This document shows positions 49,142 to 61,774 of a stretch of 64,000 nt of DNA, piece by piece. This stretch comes from Symsagittifera roscoffensis (Eukaryota > Xenacoelomorpha > Acoela > Convolutidae): contig NC_087064.1 in assembly GCF_963678635.1 (NCBI RefSeq), forward strand, positions 39,833,530 to 39,897,529, read 5' to 3'. A program made the translations under genes and the position numbers. How positions within the stretch are numbered: the first letter of the stretch is position 1; every line of letters starts with the position of its first letter. Below the pieces are notes generated by a model, which was not told where the DNA came from, made no database searches, and saw nothing but the letters and a program-made list of their open reading frames with translations.

Positions 49142-49336
49142 TCAACGCCCTGTCTCAATGACTCTTTGTTTTGCTATTTGTCTATCTGCCAGTTCACTGT
49201 TTTCTTTGTGACTTTTTGTTCGGTTGTCTTTTTGTGACTTCAACTGAGTCAACAATTTACAGCTTGCTCTCTCTAAATTTTTCTGTTCAGTCAGCCAATT
49301 TTGACTTCTGACACGTGTTTTAGCAGCTGGGCCCAT
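49142..49336 (-). pseudogene. Copia-like leader/gag N-terminal frame (64 aa)
   Basis: MGPAAKTRVRSQNWLTEQ, then a basic, Lys/Arg/Gln/Ser-rich, helix-prone sequence. The ATG lies about 15 bases after the LTR end (GCCAACCTG). The twin is at 44322-44516. Plus-strand versions in the arrays at 54-64 kb have stops. The TGA after 64 codons is conserved, so it may be a short leader gene or gag cut by a shared frameshift. Confidence 0.45.
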
Positions 49337-49379
49337 AGACTTTTACAGGTTGGCAGCAAAACTAGGTATAACCAACAGT

Positions 49380-49680
49380 TCAACAGTACAATTTAGATGA
49401 AGTAGACGAGTGTTTAAGTGAAAAGATGTTTGTTTCAGTCATTCTTGAACGCCTACCAAAAAAGTTCAATACGTTTTGTACTTTGGATAAAGTAAGCCAA
49501 GATGATAAGAGTTTGAACGAAATGAAGAAAAACTCGTTAAACTTTTTCAAGTGATCATAGGAATGAGAAGAAGGAGACTGAATATTATTTCATTTCTAGA
49601 GCAAAAACATGTTTTAGGTGCAAAGAGACAGAACACACAGCAGCCTATTGTAGATAAAAGTCAGTAAAAAAAGTTAACGA
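49380..49680 (+). pseudogene. Copia-like gag fragment
   Basis: FRLDEVDECLSEKMFVSVILERLPKKF-like reading with SLNEMKK, then a CCHC knuckle in a shifted frame. Same segment as 58150-58447, which is more complete. Confidence 0.5.
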
Positions 49681-49689
49681 GTCCTCTAG

Positions 49690-50045
49690 TGGTAGACCTC
49701 CTCTGGAAGGTTATGGGCCCAGCTGCTAAAACACGTGTTAGAAGTCAAGATTGACTGACTTAACAAAAATTGTTTTGAGAGAGCAAGTTGTATATTGTTG
49801 GCACAGTTAAGGTCACAAAAAACACAACCGAGGAAAAAGTCACAAAGAAGATAGAAAACTGGCAGATAGACAAATAACAAAACAAAGACTCATTGAGACA
49901 GGGCATTGAGACAATTCAGTGATCAGTGAAGTCTGGACTCACAAGGAAAGCTGAAGGAAGCACACGAGAGAAAGAGATACACTCACATAGAAAGAGAGAG
50001 AGAGAGAGAGATAAAGATTAGAGAGAGAAATAAAGATAAATAGAA
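49690..50045 (+). repeat. Copia-like leader/gag N unit with (GA)n
   Basis: ATGGGCCCAGCTGC at 49709 followed by the unit sequence seen throughout 54-64 kb, ending in a GA tract at 49999-50030. It is inverted relative to 49142-49336. Confidence 0.7.
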
Positions 50046-50430
50046 ACTAAATAACCAAACTAACCAACGCAGCTAACTCAATACCATAAACCACAAACTA
50101 ACAGCATGACTAAGAAAAGAACACCTACGGTACCCAAACCGGATTAAACCAGCTATAAAAAATCTGGATAATTTATTCTTTTGAAGACTATTACCAAGTC
50201 TAAAAAAAAATAATAAAACACCAAAAAATCGCAAGACAAACCCAAACCAAAAGCAATTCGACTTTTGAGAAAAGAACACAACCAAAATAACAAAAGAAAA
50301 ACCAGAAATAATATAACATAAAAAGTTAGCACAAAACAGGACCCCCATAGAAAACCAGCATGAAATCATACTCCCAATCCTGGCCTAATCCATCAGAGAG
50401 GACGTCCTGAGCATGCTCTATAGCCGGCTA
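50046..50430 (+). repeat. Element C 3' noncoding fragment
   Basis: Matches 42180-42550 and ends GAGCATGCTCTATAGCCGGCTA, then switches abruptly to ORF X sequence. It marks a recombination joint left of copy 3. Confidence 0.65.
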
Positions 50431-51861
50431 AACAATTCCCCAGATAATATTCAAATTTCTGAAGAATTAAATAATTTTATAACACTCCAACAACAGTTAC
50501 TGTCTCCCCACATTCCCACCATTCACCAACTATCATCAACAATAACATCATCAAATCCACCAACACCTACACCAGTTTCAGATTATACTCCATCACTAGC
50601 TCAATCATCCACATCAACAGAAACATCCACCAGTACTAACCGAGCTTATAGAACCTTTAAACGTAAATTCCCAAATCACCCGTTCCGATCCAAACCCGGA
50701 ACCGCCCGAAAGTACGTTAACCACCCAGACCACACCAATACTACGAATTATCTTCAATTAACCCTTCCTTTATTTCTCCAATATTCATTAAATCAATCCG
50801 ACCCTAACCCCGAACCACATCATTTTGTAGATGAACATGTGTTAATATCCACACTTCATTGGGCAGCTTATTACATTTTTACTAACCCCCTTACGCTACC
50901 ACTCCTTAATACCGCAAAAGATATTGAAAGAAATAAGAACGATTTATTTAGACTAACCACGACATTAACACCCCAATAATTTACATACGTAGGATATAAA
51001 AAGTTACTGAAAACATTCACTGCACCCCGAGCTAACGACTATTCAATTGAATATTATGATACCACCAATATTCACCAGATCTAATCAAGACCAATTTCTT
51101 GACGACGATCAATTTGCAAACCCACAAAAAACAGAAAAATTTTTCATCAAAACACCCTACTTATTCACACTTAGCATACTAGATAAAAAACATGATCACA
51201 TTATTTCAGAAGCGTTATCAGATATTCAAGCATACGAACCATTTCACAAAAAATTTCAAACATTTTCACTAAGCTTTCATTTCCTCACACCAAAAGAAGG
51301 TGATTTGCACTGTTCACACGACATCATGTGTGAACTAAGCAAACACACACATACACTTATTATCGTTTTATCGAGAATCATTTTCATCTACACACACCAT
51401 CACAACAACCCCACCACAGATTTCAATTCATCAATTCTAAACACACCTCACCGTTTTTCCTAAATTTCACGTATTGTATTTACAAAAATACTAACCTTCA
51501 AGGCACATTCCGGAATTATGACCCAATCACCCAGATGTATATAATTTGTCCACTCGCCAAGACCTTCAGCGAAGAAGAATCCCGACCCCTAAAAGTCCCG
51601 CATGAATCTGTTCAAACTATAGAAATACCCATTTTAGAATTCATCCACAACACTAAATACAATCACAAAATTTATAATCGAATTCAAAGCACACCTCACA
51701 AATTTGCAGTAGGCACCGAAGAACTAAAAACCATAAAAGCACTTCAATTGCTTTGCCCACTGCTCGAAACTAAAAACATCATACGCATACTAGCAAAGTT
51801 ACAAACCACATCAGATGCTATTCACGTTGTTTTCCCTCATGGCTTCTTTCCCGACAACTAA
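50431..51861 (+). pseudogene. ORF X, element C copy 3 (longest frames)
   Basis: Open from before EELNNFITLQQQL to FRLTTTLTPQ (to 50979, 188 aa), then the shared TAA, then 51047-51463 with FLDDDQFANPQKTEKFFIKTPY, then 51535-51861 ending PHGFFPDN. This copy and element B show that the FLDDD block is ancestral. Confidence 0.65.
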
Positions 51862-51862
51862 G

Positions 51863-51945
51863 GTAAGTATGAATTTAATATTTTAAAACTAACTATTCTA
51901 AAATAAAACTAACCATTCTTTGTAAGTAATTTATATTTTCTTTAG
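51863..51945 (+). other. Predicted 83-nt intron after ORF X (copy 3)
   Basis: Donor GTAAGTATG and acceptor CTTTAG as in copy 1. Confidence 0.55.
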
Positions 51946-53354
51946 TCTTCACACCACGATCACCTACAAAGAAGAAAAAACAAATAAAAATACAAACTCT
52001 TTTTTTCATAATAAACTCTATTAAACCTACAGCACTAAATGATGCAGTAAAATTCATATTCAAAGTAATAAAATTATCTATAAATTTTTTCCCTAAATGT
52101 AGTAAAATAAAAACGATGATAATCAATTTATAATTTTAGACCCCCACAAGGAAGTAAAATTTAATCTTAAAGTAGTGAATTCATCTAGAGAAAAAGCAGT
52201 ACTAACCTTTTGTATATCCTCTTTTCACCCGCACACGAATTCTATCCACAATCGCACAATTCGCCCACGAAAAATTGTTTAAAATAATGAATTCAAGTTT
52301 TAAGTTTTCACCAACAACAACTCAAACAAACGATAACAAGTTTCCATTTTTCCTTTAAACCGGTTGGAATGAAATTATATAATAACCAAACTAATCAACC
52401 TAGCTAACTCAACACCATAAACCACAAAATAACAGCATGACTAAGAAAACAAGACCTACGGTACCCAAACCGGATTAAATCAGCTTAAAACTGGATAATT
52501 AACTTTTTGAAGACTATTACCAAGTCTAAAAAAGAAATAATAAAACACCAAAAAATCGCAAGACAAACCCGAACCAAAAACTGTTTGATTTTTGAGAAAA
52601 ACGACACAACCAAAGTAACAAAAGAAAAACCAAAAGAAAGACGTCCTGAGCATGCTCTATAGTCGGCCTAACCCACCGTGCTACATCCACGCTTTGTGAG
52701 CACACTATATTTTTGACCTGAGGTACTAAAACTAAAACGCTTTTGCGAAAAAATAACTAAAACTAAAACGCTTTTGCGAAAACAATTAACCAAAATCATA
52801 GCTAAAAAATTGAATTAACAAAATTTTATTAAATGTAAATCATAATATGCAGTACATAGATCACACAAAACCACGAAGACGAGCATCCAAAGACTAAAAG
52901 ACTCATCAAACTCAACATACAGAATGGCTTAACACAACCGACATGCCGCCCACAATCACGACTCAAAAATGATTTAGAGTACAGTGGACTTCATTGAATC
53001 AGACCAATGACCACCTCGATGTTCAAGTATACGTACAGATCCGAGTTACAAGGCATTCCCTCCAAACTCGAGTTTCACGTCATTCCCAATCCAGATCGAA
53101 AAAATATTTCTCCACAACCGATCAAGAACAGACGATCATAACAAACCATCTTGAAATCAGATTGATTTCGTTGGCGGTCATAGTCTTTGTCGAACGACAG
53201 CTAACAACTTCCCATCGACGATTCCAGCTTTCTGGAGCTTTCGTTTCCAAGAATGAAACAAGAAATGATGCTCGCCAAATACCAACGATCATCATCCATC
53301 CTTCATTACAGATAGAAGATACAAGATTTAAAAACTCTATAAACCCCGAATGGG

Positions 53355-53765
53355 TGAAACCAAGTCTAAACTATATTTAATTATTGGTTATAAGTTAGGT
53401 ATTTTATCACTATAAAATATTTAATATTAACCAATCATGATCCATCTAACTAACAACTCACTTATTTGTAAGTGCTGAAGTTACTTGTAATTTCAGCACC
53501 AGAGAGATTTAAATTTAACTTAGAAATTAGTTACCTCTCCAAGAGACCTTTTAGCAATCGCAAAAAGCCAGTATACTCTAGATCTATTGAGCCTAGCAGA
53601 GACTAGTTAAACACCCTGAGACTAGTAGATATAAGAGTAAGATTAGGATTGGTATTAGACTAAGGAGTTGCACGAATCTATCCGGCCGAAAATAAGATAG
53701 CAAGACGAGCAGACGGTGTACCCTATCCAAAATTACTCTATGAGTTACACCTCGAACATAACTCA
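53355..53765 (+). repeat. LTR in copy 3
   Basis: Starts TGAAACC, ends ACTCA, followed by TTAT; hairpin 53472-53499. Confidence 0.8.
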
Positions 53766-54070
53766 TTATATAGGTCTTTGTTTTTTTTATTTTTTAAAAC
53801 GGTCTAATAACTGCAGATAATCATTCAGACATGTGAATACATTATAAATACCTTTAGGTAAATAGGCACCTTTTGAGTTCAACTGAAGTACATCTGCTGA
53901 AAGTTACCTGAAACGCACTTTCCAAATACTAACGTGGAAATGGCGCAAAAAACGTGAGTAGTTTCTAGTTTCGAAAGTGGAATTTAAGTTTTTGATTTCC
54001 AGCGGAACAAAAACTTTAGCTATCAATTCAGTTTTCACTAGGTGGGTTAATCTTATCGAAAAAGCGCCAT

Positions 54071-55988
54071 TAATTAATTTTTCAGGAATTGAAGAAGATT
54101 TTTTGCACTTTGCAGAGCAATTTGAGGCAGAAGTTTTCATCTTAAACTGAATAAAGTTGTCAATAGAGAAGTAGATGAGAAACATTTTGCACCCAGTGTT
54201 AAGAATAAGCCTACAGTAGAACAGAGAGAAGCATCTTCAAAAAAAGGAAGAGAATTTTTAGGTGGAAAAGAAAAGCATGTTTGGTAAGAAAAGCATGTTT
54301 GGTGTGCAAAATTTCCAAGCCTTACTTCTCTTGCTTTTATAGCGTCATGAAAACAAAACAGATTTTTGTCTAAACAATGGACCAACTCATACCAAACATG
54401 CAATATTTTTTGATTTAATACGCTTTTATCGCTCTCGAGATAAACTGTTGATTGTACCAAGTTTTGCTGCCAATCTGTGAATTTTTATGGTCCCAGCTGT
54501 TAAAACACGTGTCAGAAGTCAAGATTGACTGACTTAAGATTAAAAATTTCGAAAGAGCAAGCTGTAAATTGTTGACACAGTTGAAGTCACAAAAAAGAAA
54601 ACCGAGGAAAAAGTTACAAAGAAGACAGTGAACTGGCCGATAGACAAAAATCAATACAAAGAGTCATTGAGACAGGGCATTGAGACAATTCAGTGATCAG
54701 TGAAGTCTGGACTTACAAGAAAAGTTGAAAGAAGCACACGAGAGAAAGAGATACACACAGAGTGAGAGAGAGAGGGAGAAATAGAGAGAGAGACAGAGAG
54801 CGAGAGAGAGAAACTGTGATAAATAGAAACTGACAAACTGCTCATATTGATAAACTAAATGGTGTGGTGTTTTTTGGGTTTGTAGATAATTGTTGTTGCT
54901 TGGGGGGATCGTAATCCGTCGCTGCCAGATCAGAACTCGAACCTGATTTAAAGAAAAAATTTTCTTCCAAAAAATTTGTATTTTCTATTTTATATTGCTA
55001 TTTTTGAAGTCTGTGAAATCACCTTAGCTTTGCTGTATCGCTGATGTGTTATTTAGTGCACTTACCGTTAGGTTCTGGGTCAGACTTAGGTGATTAGGTA
55101 ATGAGATACATGCTTGCTTATATTATGCGCTGCGATACGTTTGCTGATAACAAATAGACTAAAATTTTGTCATTGAAAATTACGTGGAACATAAAGTATT
55201 TGTTCAGAGTAATACAGTTTAGGTGGCAAATGTCTAAGTCAGAGAGAATAGTGTTTTCAGGAAAATAAAAAGATTTTTTTTTGTACTTTGCAGAGCAATT
55301 TGAGATCATAAACTGAATAAGGTTATCAGAAGAGAAGTAGATGAGAAAAATTTTGCACCGAGTGTTAGGAATAGTGCTATGTAGAACAAAGGGAGTCATC
55401 TTTGAAAAATGGAGAGAATTTTCAGTTGGAAAAAAATGCTTGTTTGGTATGAGTTGATCCAATAATTGGGAAAAAAATCTGCTTTGTTCTAAAGACCCTA
55501 TAAAGGCAGTAAATGTAGGGCTTGAGAAAGTTTGTGCAAAACTTCCAAGCCCAACTTCCCTTGCCTTAATGGGGTCTTGAAAACAAAACAGAATTTTGCA
55601 TAAACATTGGACCAACCCATAGCAAACATGCAATTCTTATTGATTTACTACTCTCTTATCGCTCTCGAATTAAACTGCTGATTATACTAAGTTTTGCTGC
55701 CAACCTGTGAAAGGTTAGGGGCCCAGCTGCTAAAAGACATGTCAGAAGTCAAGATTGACTGACTTAACAAAAAAAGGTTTTGAAAGAGCAAGCTGTAAAT
55801 TGTTGACACAGTTGAAGTGACAAAAAAGATAACCGAGGAAAAATCACAAAGAAGATAGTGAACTGGCAGATAGACAACAGAGCAATACCAGGAGTCATTG
55901 AGACAGGGAATTGAGACAATTCAGTGATCAGTGAAGTTTGGAGTCACACGGAAAGCTGAAAAAAGCACACGAGAGAAAGAGATACACT

Positions 55989-56028
<40 letters not shown>

Positions 56029-57176
56029 AAGAGAGAAACAGTGATAGATAGAAACTGACAAACTGTTCAAAATGATAAACATAATTGATGTGGTGTTTTT
56101 TAAGTTTGTAGATAATTGTTGTTGCTTGGGGGGATTGTAATCCGTCGCTGCGAGATCTGAATTCGAACCTGATTTAAAGAAAAAAAATTTCCACTAAAAA
56201 ATTTGTATTTGCTATTTTATATTGCTATTTTTGAAGTCTGTGAAGTCACCTTAGCTTTGCTGTATCGCTGATGTGTTATTTAGTACGCTTAACGTTAAGC
56301 TCTGGGTCAGATTTAGGTGATTAGGTAATGAGATACATGATTGCTTATATTATGCGCTGCGATACGTTTGCTGATAACAAATAGACTAAAATTTTGTCAT
56401 TGAAAACTACGTGGAACATAAAATATTTGTTCAGAGTAATACAGTTTAGGTGGCAAAATTCTTACTCAGAGAGAATAGTGTTTTCAGGAAAACAAAAAGA
56501 TTTTTTTTTGTACTTTGCAGAGCAATTTGAGATCATAAACTGAATAAGGTTATCAGAAGAGAAGTAGATGAGAAAAATTTTGCACCGAGTGTTAGGAATA
56601 GTGCTATGTAGAACAGAGAGAGTCATCTTTAAAAAATGGAGAGAATTTTCAGTTGGAAAAAAATGCTTGTTTGGTATGAGTTGATCCAATAATTGGGAAA
56701 AAAATCTGCTTTGTTCTAAAGACCCTATAAAGGCAAAAAAAGTAGGGCTTGAGAAAGTTTGTGCAAAACTTCCAAGTCCAACTTCCCTTGCCTTAATAGG
56801 GTCTTGAAAACAAAACAGAATTTTGTCTAAACATTGGACCAACCCATAGCAAACATGCAATTCTTATTGATTTACTACTCACTTATCGCTCTCGAATTAA
56901 ACTGCTGACTAAGTTTTGCTGCCAACCTGTCAGAAGTCAAGATTGACTGACTTAACAAAAAAAAGTTTTGAAAGAGCAAGCTGTAAATTGTTGACACAGT
57001 TGAAGTGACAAAAAAGATAACCGAGGAAAAACCACAAAGAAGATGGTGAACTGGCAGATAGACAACAGAGCAATACCAGGAGTCATCGAGAAAGGGAATT
57101 GAGACAATTCAGTGATCAGTGAAGTTTGGAGTCACACGGAAAGCTGAAAAAAGCACACCAGAGAAAAAGATACACT

Positions 57177-57254
<78 letters not shown>

Positions 57255-57948
57255 AAAAGAGAAAGAGAGAGAGAGAGAGAGAGGAACAGTGATAGACAGA
57301 AACTGACAAAAACTGTGTATCAACTCATTATTAAACTGTTCAAATTGATAAACTCAATTGATGGTGTTTTATAAGTTTGTAGATAATTGTTTTTGCTTTT
57401 GGGGATCGTTATCCCTCGCTGCAAGATTCTAACTCGAACCTGATTTAAAGAATGGAAGTTCCACAAAATAAAACGCCATAAATTCTATTTTGCTAATATA
57501 TATTGCTATGTATGAAATCTGCGAAGTCACCTTAGCTTTGCTTAATCGCTGTTGTGTTATTCAGTATACTTACCGTTAGGTTTTGGATCAGACTTAGGCA
57601 ATGCGATACATGATTAATTATGTTACGGGCTGCGATATGTTTGATGATACAAAATAGACTGAATTTTTGCCATTGAAAAGTACGTGGAACTTTAGGTAAT
57701 TCTTCACAGCAAAACAATTTTAACAGGAAAATGTCTATGTAAGAGAGACTAGTGTTATTAGGAAAATAAGAAGATTTTTTGCACTTTGCAGAGCAATTTG
57801 AGGCTAGAATTTTTCATCTTAAACTGAATAAAGTTGTCAATAGAGAAGTAGATGAGAATGATTTTGCACCCAGTGTTAGGAATAATCCTTATGTAGAACA
57901 GAGAGAGGCATCTTTAAGAAACGGGAGAGGAATTGTAGGTGAAAAGAA
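54071..57948 (+). repeat. Tandem Copia-like units of about 1.2 kb
   Basis: The GCCAACCTGT landmark recurs at 54469 (as CCAATCTGT), 55699 and 56921. Each unit is LTR end, MGPAA start, (GA)n, a 400-base tail with GGGGGATCGTAATCC, then gag mid-region (TTTGCAGAGCAATTTGA). In the first two a gag palindrome follows (55437-55633 and 56660-56860). Minus-strand frames of 132-171 aa here are antisense to gag. Confidence 0.75.
57180..57290. repeat. (GA)n microsatellite, largest of a series
   Basis: Sister tracts sit at the same place in each unit, near 50000, 54760, 55990, 59220, 60130, 60700-60815, 61690, 62620 and 63600. Open frames of Ser-Leu or Arg-Glu repeats across them are artefacts. Confidence 0.9.
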
Positions 57949-58447
57949 TTGCATGTATGGTATGCGTTGGTCCACTCTTTAAGCAAAAAATCTCTTTTGT
58001 TTTTAAGACCGTATAAAGGCAAAGGAAAAAAGGCTCGGGAATTTTTGTGCAAAACATTCAAAAGCGCCGAGGGACCGAGACTGCAACAATTGATTTCAGT
58101 TTTAACTTCGACAAAAAAGAAAGCTAATGGGAATTTAGTCGATTATATCAATAGAGCTGAAGAGTTGCAGTATAATTTAGATAAAGTAGACGAGAGTTTA
58201 AATGAAAAGATGTTTGTGCCAATCATTTTTAAAGTCCTACCAAAAAAGCTCAACACGTTTTTTTACGTCGTTTAAATTTAGCAAAGATGACAACAGTTTG
58301 AACGAAATTAAGAAAGACTTGTTATACTTCGAAAGTGATCATAGGAATGACAAGGAGGAGACTGAACATTCGTTTAATTCTAGAATAAAAACCTGTTTTA
58401 GGTGCAATAAGACAGGACACATAGCAGCTTTTTGTAGATCTAAGTGA
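57949..58447 (+). pseudogene. Copia-like gag with CCHC knuckle
   Basis: Frames 57949-58275 and 58202-58447. The first has RLQQLISVLTSTKKKA, LVDYINRAEEL and NEKMFVPIIF.VLP, the pattern of Copia-type (UBN2) gag. After a frameshift come SLNEIKKDL and the knuckle CFRCNKTGHIAAFC (58392-58433). It would package element RNA. No protease, integrase or RT of this family is in the window. 58448-58690 is a short remnant ending in a purine tract. Confidence 0.65.
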
Positions 58448-58696
58448 GAGAAAAGGGTTAACCAGTCATCTGGTGATAAACATACCTGATTACTTAAAGG
58501 TTCAAAGACAGTTCGTTCAAAGATAGGTGAGAGTAGGAAGTTTGAAAGCAGAGCAAGCAACTTGATCAGGCTTTTTGAGCTGAGACAGAAAACAAGTGAA
58601 ATTGCTCTCAACAAAAATCAAATGAAAGGAACATGATAAAACTGACTCTCCAGACTAGTGTAGGCTATGATATAGTACTTATTTTGAAAGGAGGAG

Positions 58697-58935
58697 TGTT
58701 AAGTTTCGGAGAAATGACCTCTCACTTTATAGAGAAGTCACTTCCCACTTTTTGGTTCAAAATCAGAATTGATTGGATATCGCACGATGTCATGCGATAT
58801 CGCAGGATGTCATATCACGAGATCAGGTCTGAATAGACTGTTAACTTTACATATATATAGAAGTTGATTCACTACTCCTTTATCGCTCTTTTTTTTAACG
58901 GTTGATTACTCCTAGTTTTAGTGCCAACCTGTGAA
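58697..58935 (+). repeat. Copia-like LTR (best-defined copy)
   Basis: Starts TGTTAAG after AAAGGAGGAG, a good polypurine tract. Contains GACCTCTCACTTTATAGA, a CpG-rich GATATCGC repeat (58776-58823) and TATATATAG (58852). The right end near GTGCCA is not certain. Confidence 0.6.
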
Positions 58936-60693
58936 AAGTTATGGGCCCAGCCGCTAAAATACGTGTCAGAGGTGAAAATTGATTGACTTACGAAAAAGTT
59001 TCGAGAGAGCAAGCTGTAAATTGTTGACACAGTTAAAGTCACAAAAAAACCAACCGAGGAAAAAGTCACAAAGAAGATAGTGAACTGGCAGATAGACAAA
59101 TAGCAATACAAAGGGTCATTAGGACAGGGCATTGAGACAATTCAGTGATCGATGAAATCTGAACTCACAAGGAAAGCTGAAAGAAGCACACGAGAGAAAG
59201 AGATACACTCACACACACACAGAGAGAGAGAGAGAGATAGAAAGAAAGAAATAGAGAGAGAGAGAGAAACAGTAATAGATAGGTACTGACAAACTGTTCA
59301 ATTGGATAAACTGAATTGATTTGGTGTTTTTTAAGTTTGTAGATGAATGCTGTTGCTTGGGGGATCGTAATCCGTCGCTGCGAGATCTGAACTCGAACCT
59401 TATTTAAAGAATAGAAGTTCTACAAAAAAAACACGCCAGTATTTCTATTTTGCTAAAATATATTGCTATGTATGAAGTCTGTGAAGTCACTTTAGCTTTG
59501 CTAATTCGGTGTTGTGTTATTCAGTACGTTTACCGTTAGGTTTCCGATCAGACTTAGGTAATGAGATACCTGATTACTTTTTTAATGCGGTGCGATATGT
59601 TTGCTGATATATAATAGATTGAATTAAGTATCGGATAAATGACCTCTCACTTTATAGAGAATTAACTTCCCACTTTTCGGTTCAAAATCAGATTTTGATT
59701 AGATATCGCACGATGTCACGCGATATCGCGCGATGTCATATCACGAGATCAGGTCTGAACAGGCAGTTATTTTTCCATTCATAGAGAAGTTGATTTACTA
59801 CTCCTTTATCGCTCTCTTATTAAACGGTTGATTATACCTAGTTTTAGTGCCAAAACCCCTTTTCGGGCCCAGCTGCTAAAATACGTGTCAGAAGTCAAAA
59901 TTGATTGACTTAACAAAAGAGAGCAAGCTGTAAATTGTTGACACAGTTAAAGTCACGAAAAAACCAATCGAGGAAAAAGTCACAAAGAAGACGGTGAACT
60001 GGCAGATAGACAAATAGCAATACAAAGGGTCATTGAGACAGGGCATTGAGACAATTCAAGGATCGATGAAGTCTGGACTCACGAGGAAAGCTGAAAGAAG
60101 CACGCAAGAGAAAGAGATACACTCACAGAGAGAGAGAGAGAGAGAGATAAAGATTAGAAAGAGAAACAAAGATAAATCGAAACTGACCAAGTGTTCATTT
60201 TGATAGACTGAATCAAGTATCGGATAAATGACCTCTCACTTTATAGAGAATTAACTTCCCACTTTTTGGTTCAAAATCAGAACTTGATTGGATATCGCAC
60301 GATGTCAGGCGATATCGCGCGATGTCATATCACGAGATCAGGTCTGAACAGGCTGTTTTCTTTCCATATATATAGAAGTTGATTTACGACTCCTTTATCG
60401 CTCTCTTATAAAACGGTTGATTATACCTAGTTTTAGTGCCAACCTGTGAAAATTTATGGGCCCAGCTGCTAAAATACGTGTCAGAATTCAAAATTGATTG
60501 ACTTAACAAAAAGTTCTGAAAGAGCAAGCTGTAAATTGTTGACACAGTTAAAGTTACAAAAAAGCCAACCGAGGAAAAAGTCAAAAAGAAGTTAGTGAAC
60601 TGGCAGATAGACAAATGGCAATACAAAGAGTCATTGAGACAATTCAGTGATCAGTGAAGTCTGGACTCACAAGGAAAGTTGAAAGAAGCACAC

Positions 60694-60765
<72 letters not shown>

Positions 60766-60768
60766 GAT

Positions 60769-60820
<52 letters not shown>

Positions 60821-61685
60821 ACAGTGACAGACAGAAACTGACAAACTGTTCAATTTGATAAACTGAATTGATGTGGTGTTTTTTAAGTTTGTAGATAATT
60901 GTTGTTCCTTGGGGGATCGTAATCCGTCGCTGCGAGTTCTGAATTTGAACCTAATTTAAAGATTAAAAGTTCAACAAAATAACACGCCAGTATTTCTATT
61001 TTGCTATGAATATTGCTATGTATGAAGTCTGTGAAGTCACTTTAGCTTTGCTAATTCGCTGATGTGTTAATCAGTACGCTTACCGTTAGGTTTCCGATCA
61101 GACTTAGGTATTGAGAACCTGATTACTTATGTTATGCGCAGCGATATGTTTGCTGATATATTATAGACTGAATTAGGTATAGGAGAAATGACCTCTCACT
61201 TTATAGAGAAGTTACTTCCCACTTTTTGGTTCAAAGACAGAACTTGATTGGATATCGCACGATGTCACGCGCTATCGCGCGATGTCATATCACGAGATCA
61301 GTTCTGAACAGGCTGTTAACTTTCCATATATATAGAAGTTGATTTTTTACTCCTATATCGCTCTCTTATTAAACGATTGATTACACCTAGTTTTAGTGCC
61401 GACCTGTGAAAAGTTATGGGCCCAGCTGCTAAAATACGGGTCAAAAGTCAAAAGTGATTGCCTTAACAAAACGTTTTGGGAGTGCAAGCTGTAAATTGTT
61501 GACACAGTTGAAGTCACAAAAAAGCCAACCGAAGAAAAAGTCACAAAGAAGATAGTGAACTGGCAGATAGACAAATAGCAACACAAAGAGTCATTGAGAC
61601 AGGGCATTGAGACAATTCAGTGATCATTGAAGTCTGGACTCACAAGGAAAGCTGAAAGAAGCACACGAGAGAAAGAGATACACTC

Positions 61686-61774
<89 letters not shown>

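Larger units (their letters stand above)
44846..49632 (+). repeat. Tandem copy 2 of the element C 3' end plus flank
   Basis: Direct repeat of 40022-44810 with period about 4820-4840 bp, differing by scattered single bases and short indels. It includes ORF X, the intron, 3' noncoding, LTR, flank and the Copia-like fragments. The near identity means recent duplication or an assembly duplication. Confidence 0.85.
50431..54070 (+). repeat. Copy 3 of the element C 3' end plus flank
   Basis: Matches 40369-43990. Less similar to copies 1 and 2 than they are to each other, and it keeps 130 bp that both lack, so it split off first. Confidence 0.8.

Noticed and set aside
52994-53380. 128-aa frame before the LTR of copy 3
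   Set aside because: Copies 1 and 2 have stops in this frame and element B does not keep it, so it looks like a chance opening in the 3' noncoding region.
55118-55633. Minus-strand frame of 171 aa and its 132-aa twin at 56462-56860
   Set aside because: They run antisense to gag and across the palindrome; no motif supports them.
55880-56180. tRNA-like words (CTCGAACC, GGGGATCGTAATCC) in each array unit
   Set aside because: A B-box-like match exists but no A box or cloverleaf could be drawn.
57109-57374. Ser-Leu and Arg-Glu repeat proteins over GA tracts, also at 60644, 62556 and 63593
   Set aside because: They translate a (GA)n microsatellite and shift frame with every length change.
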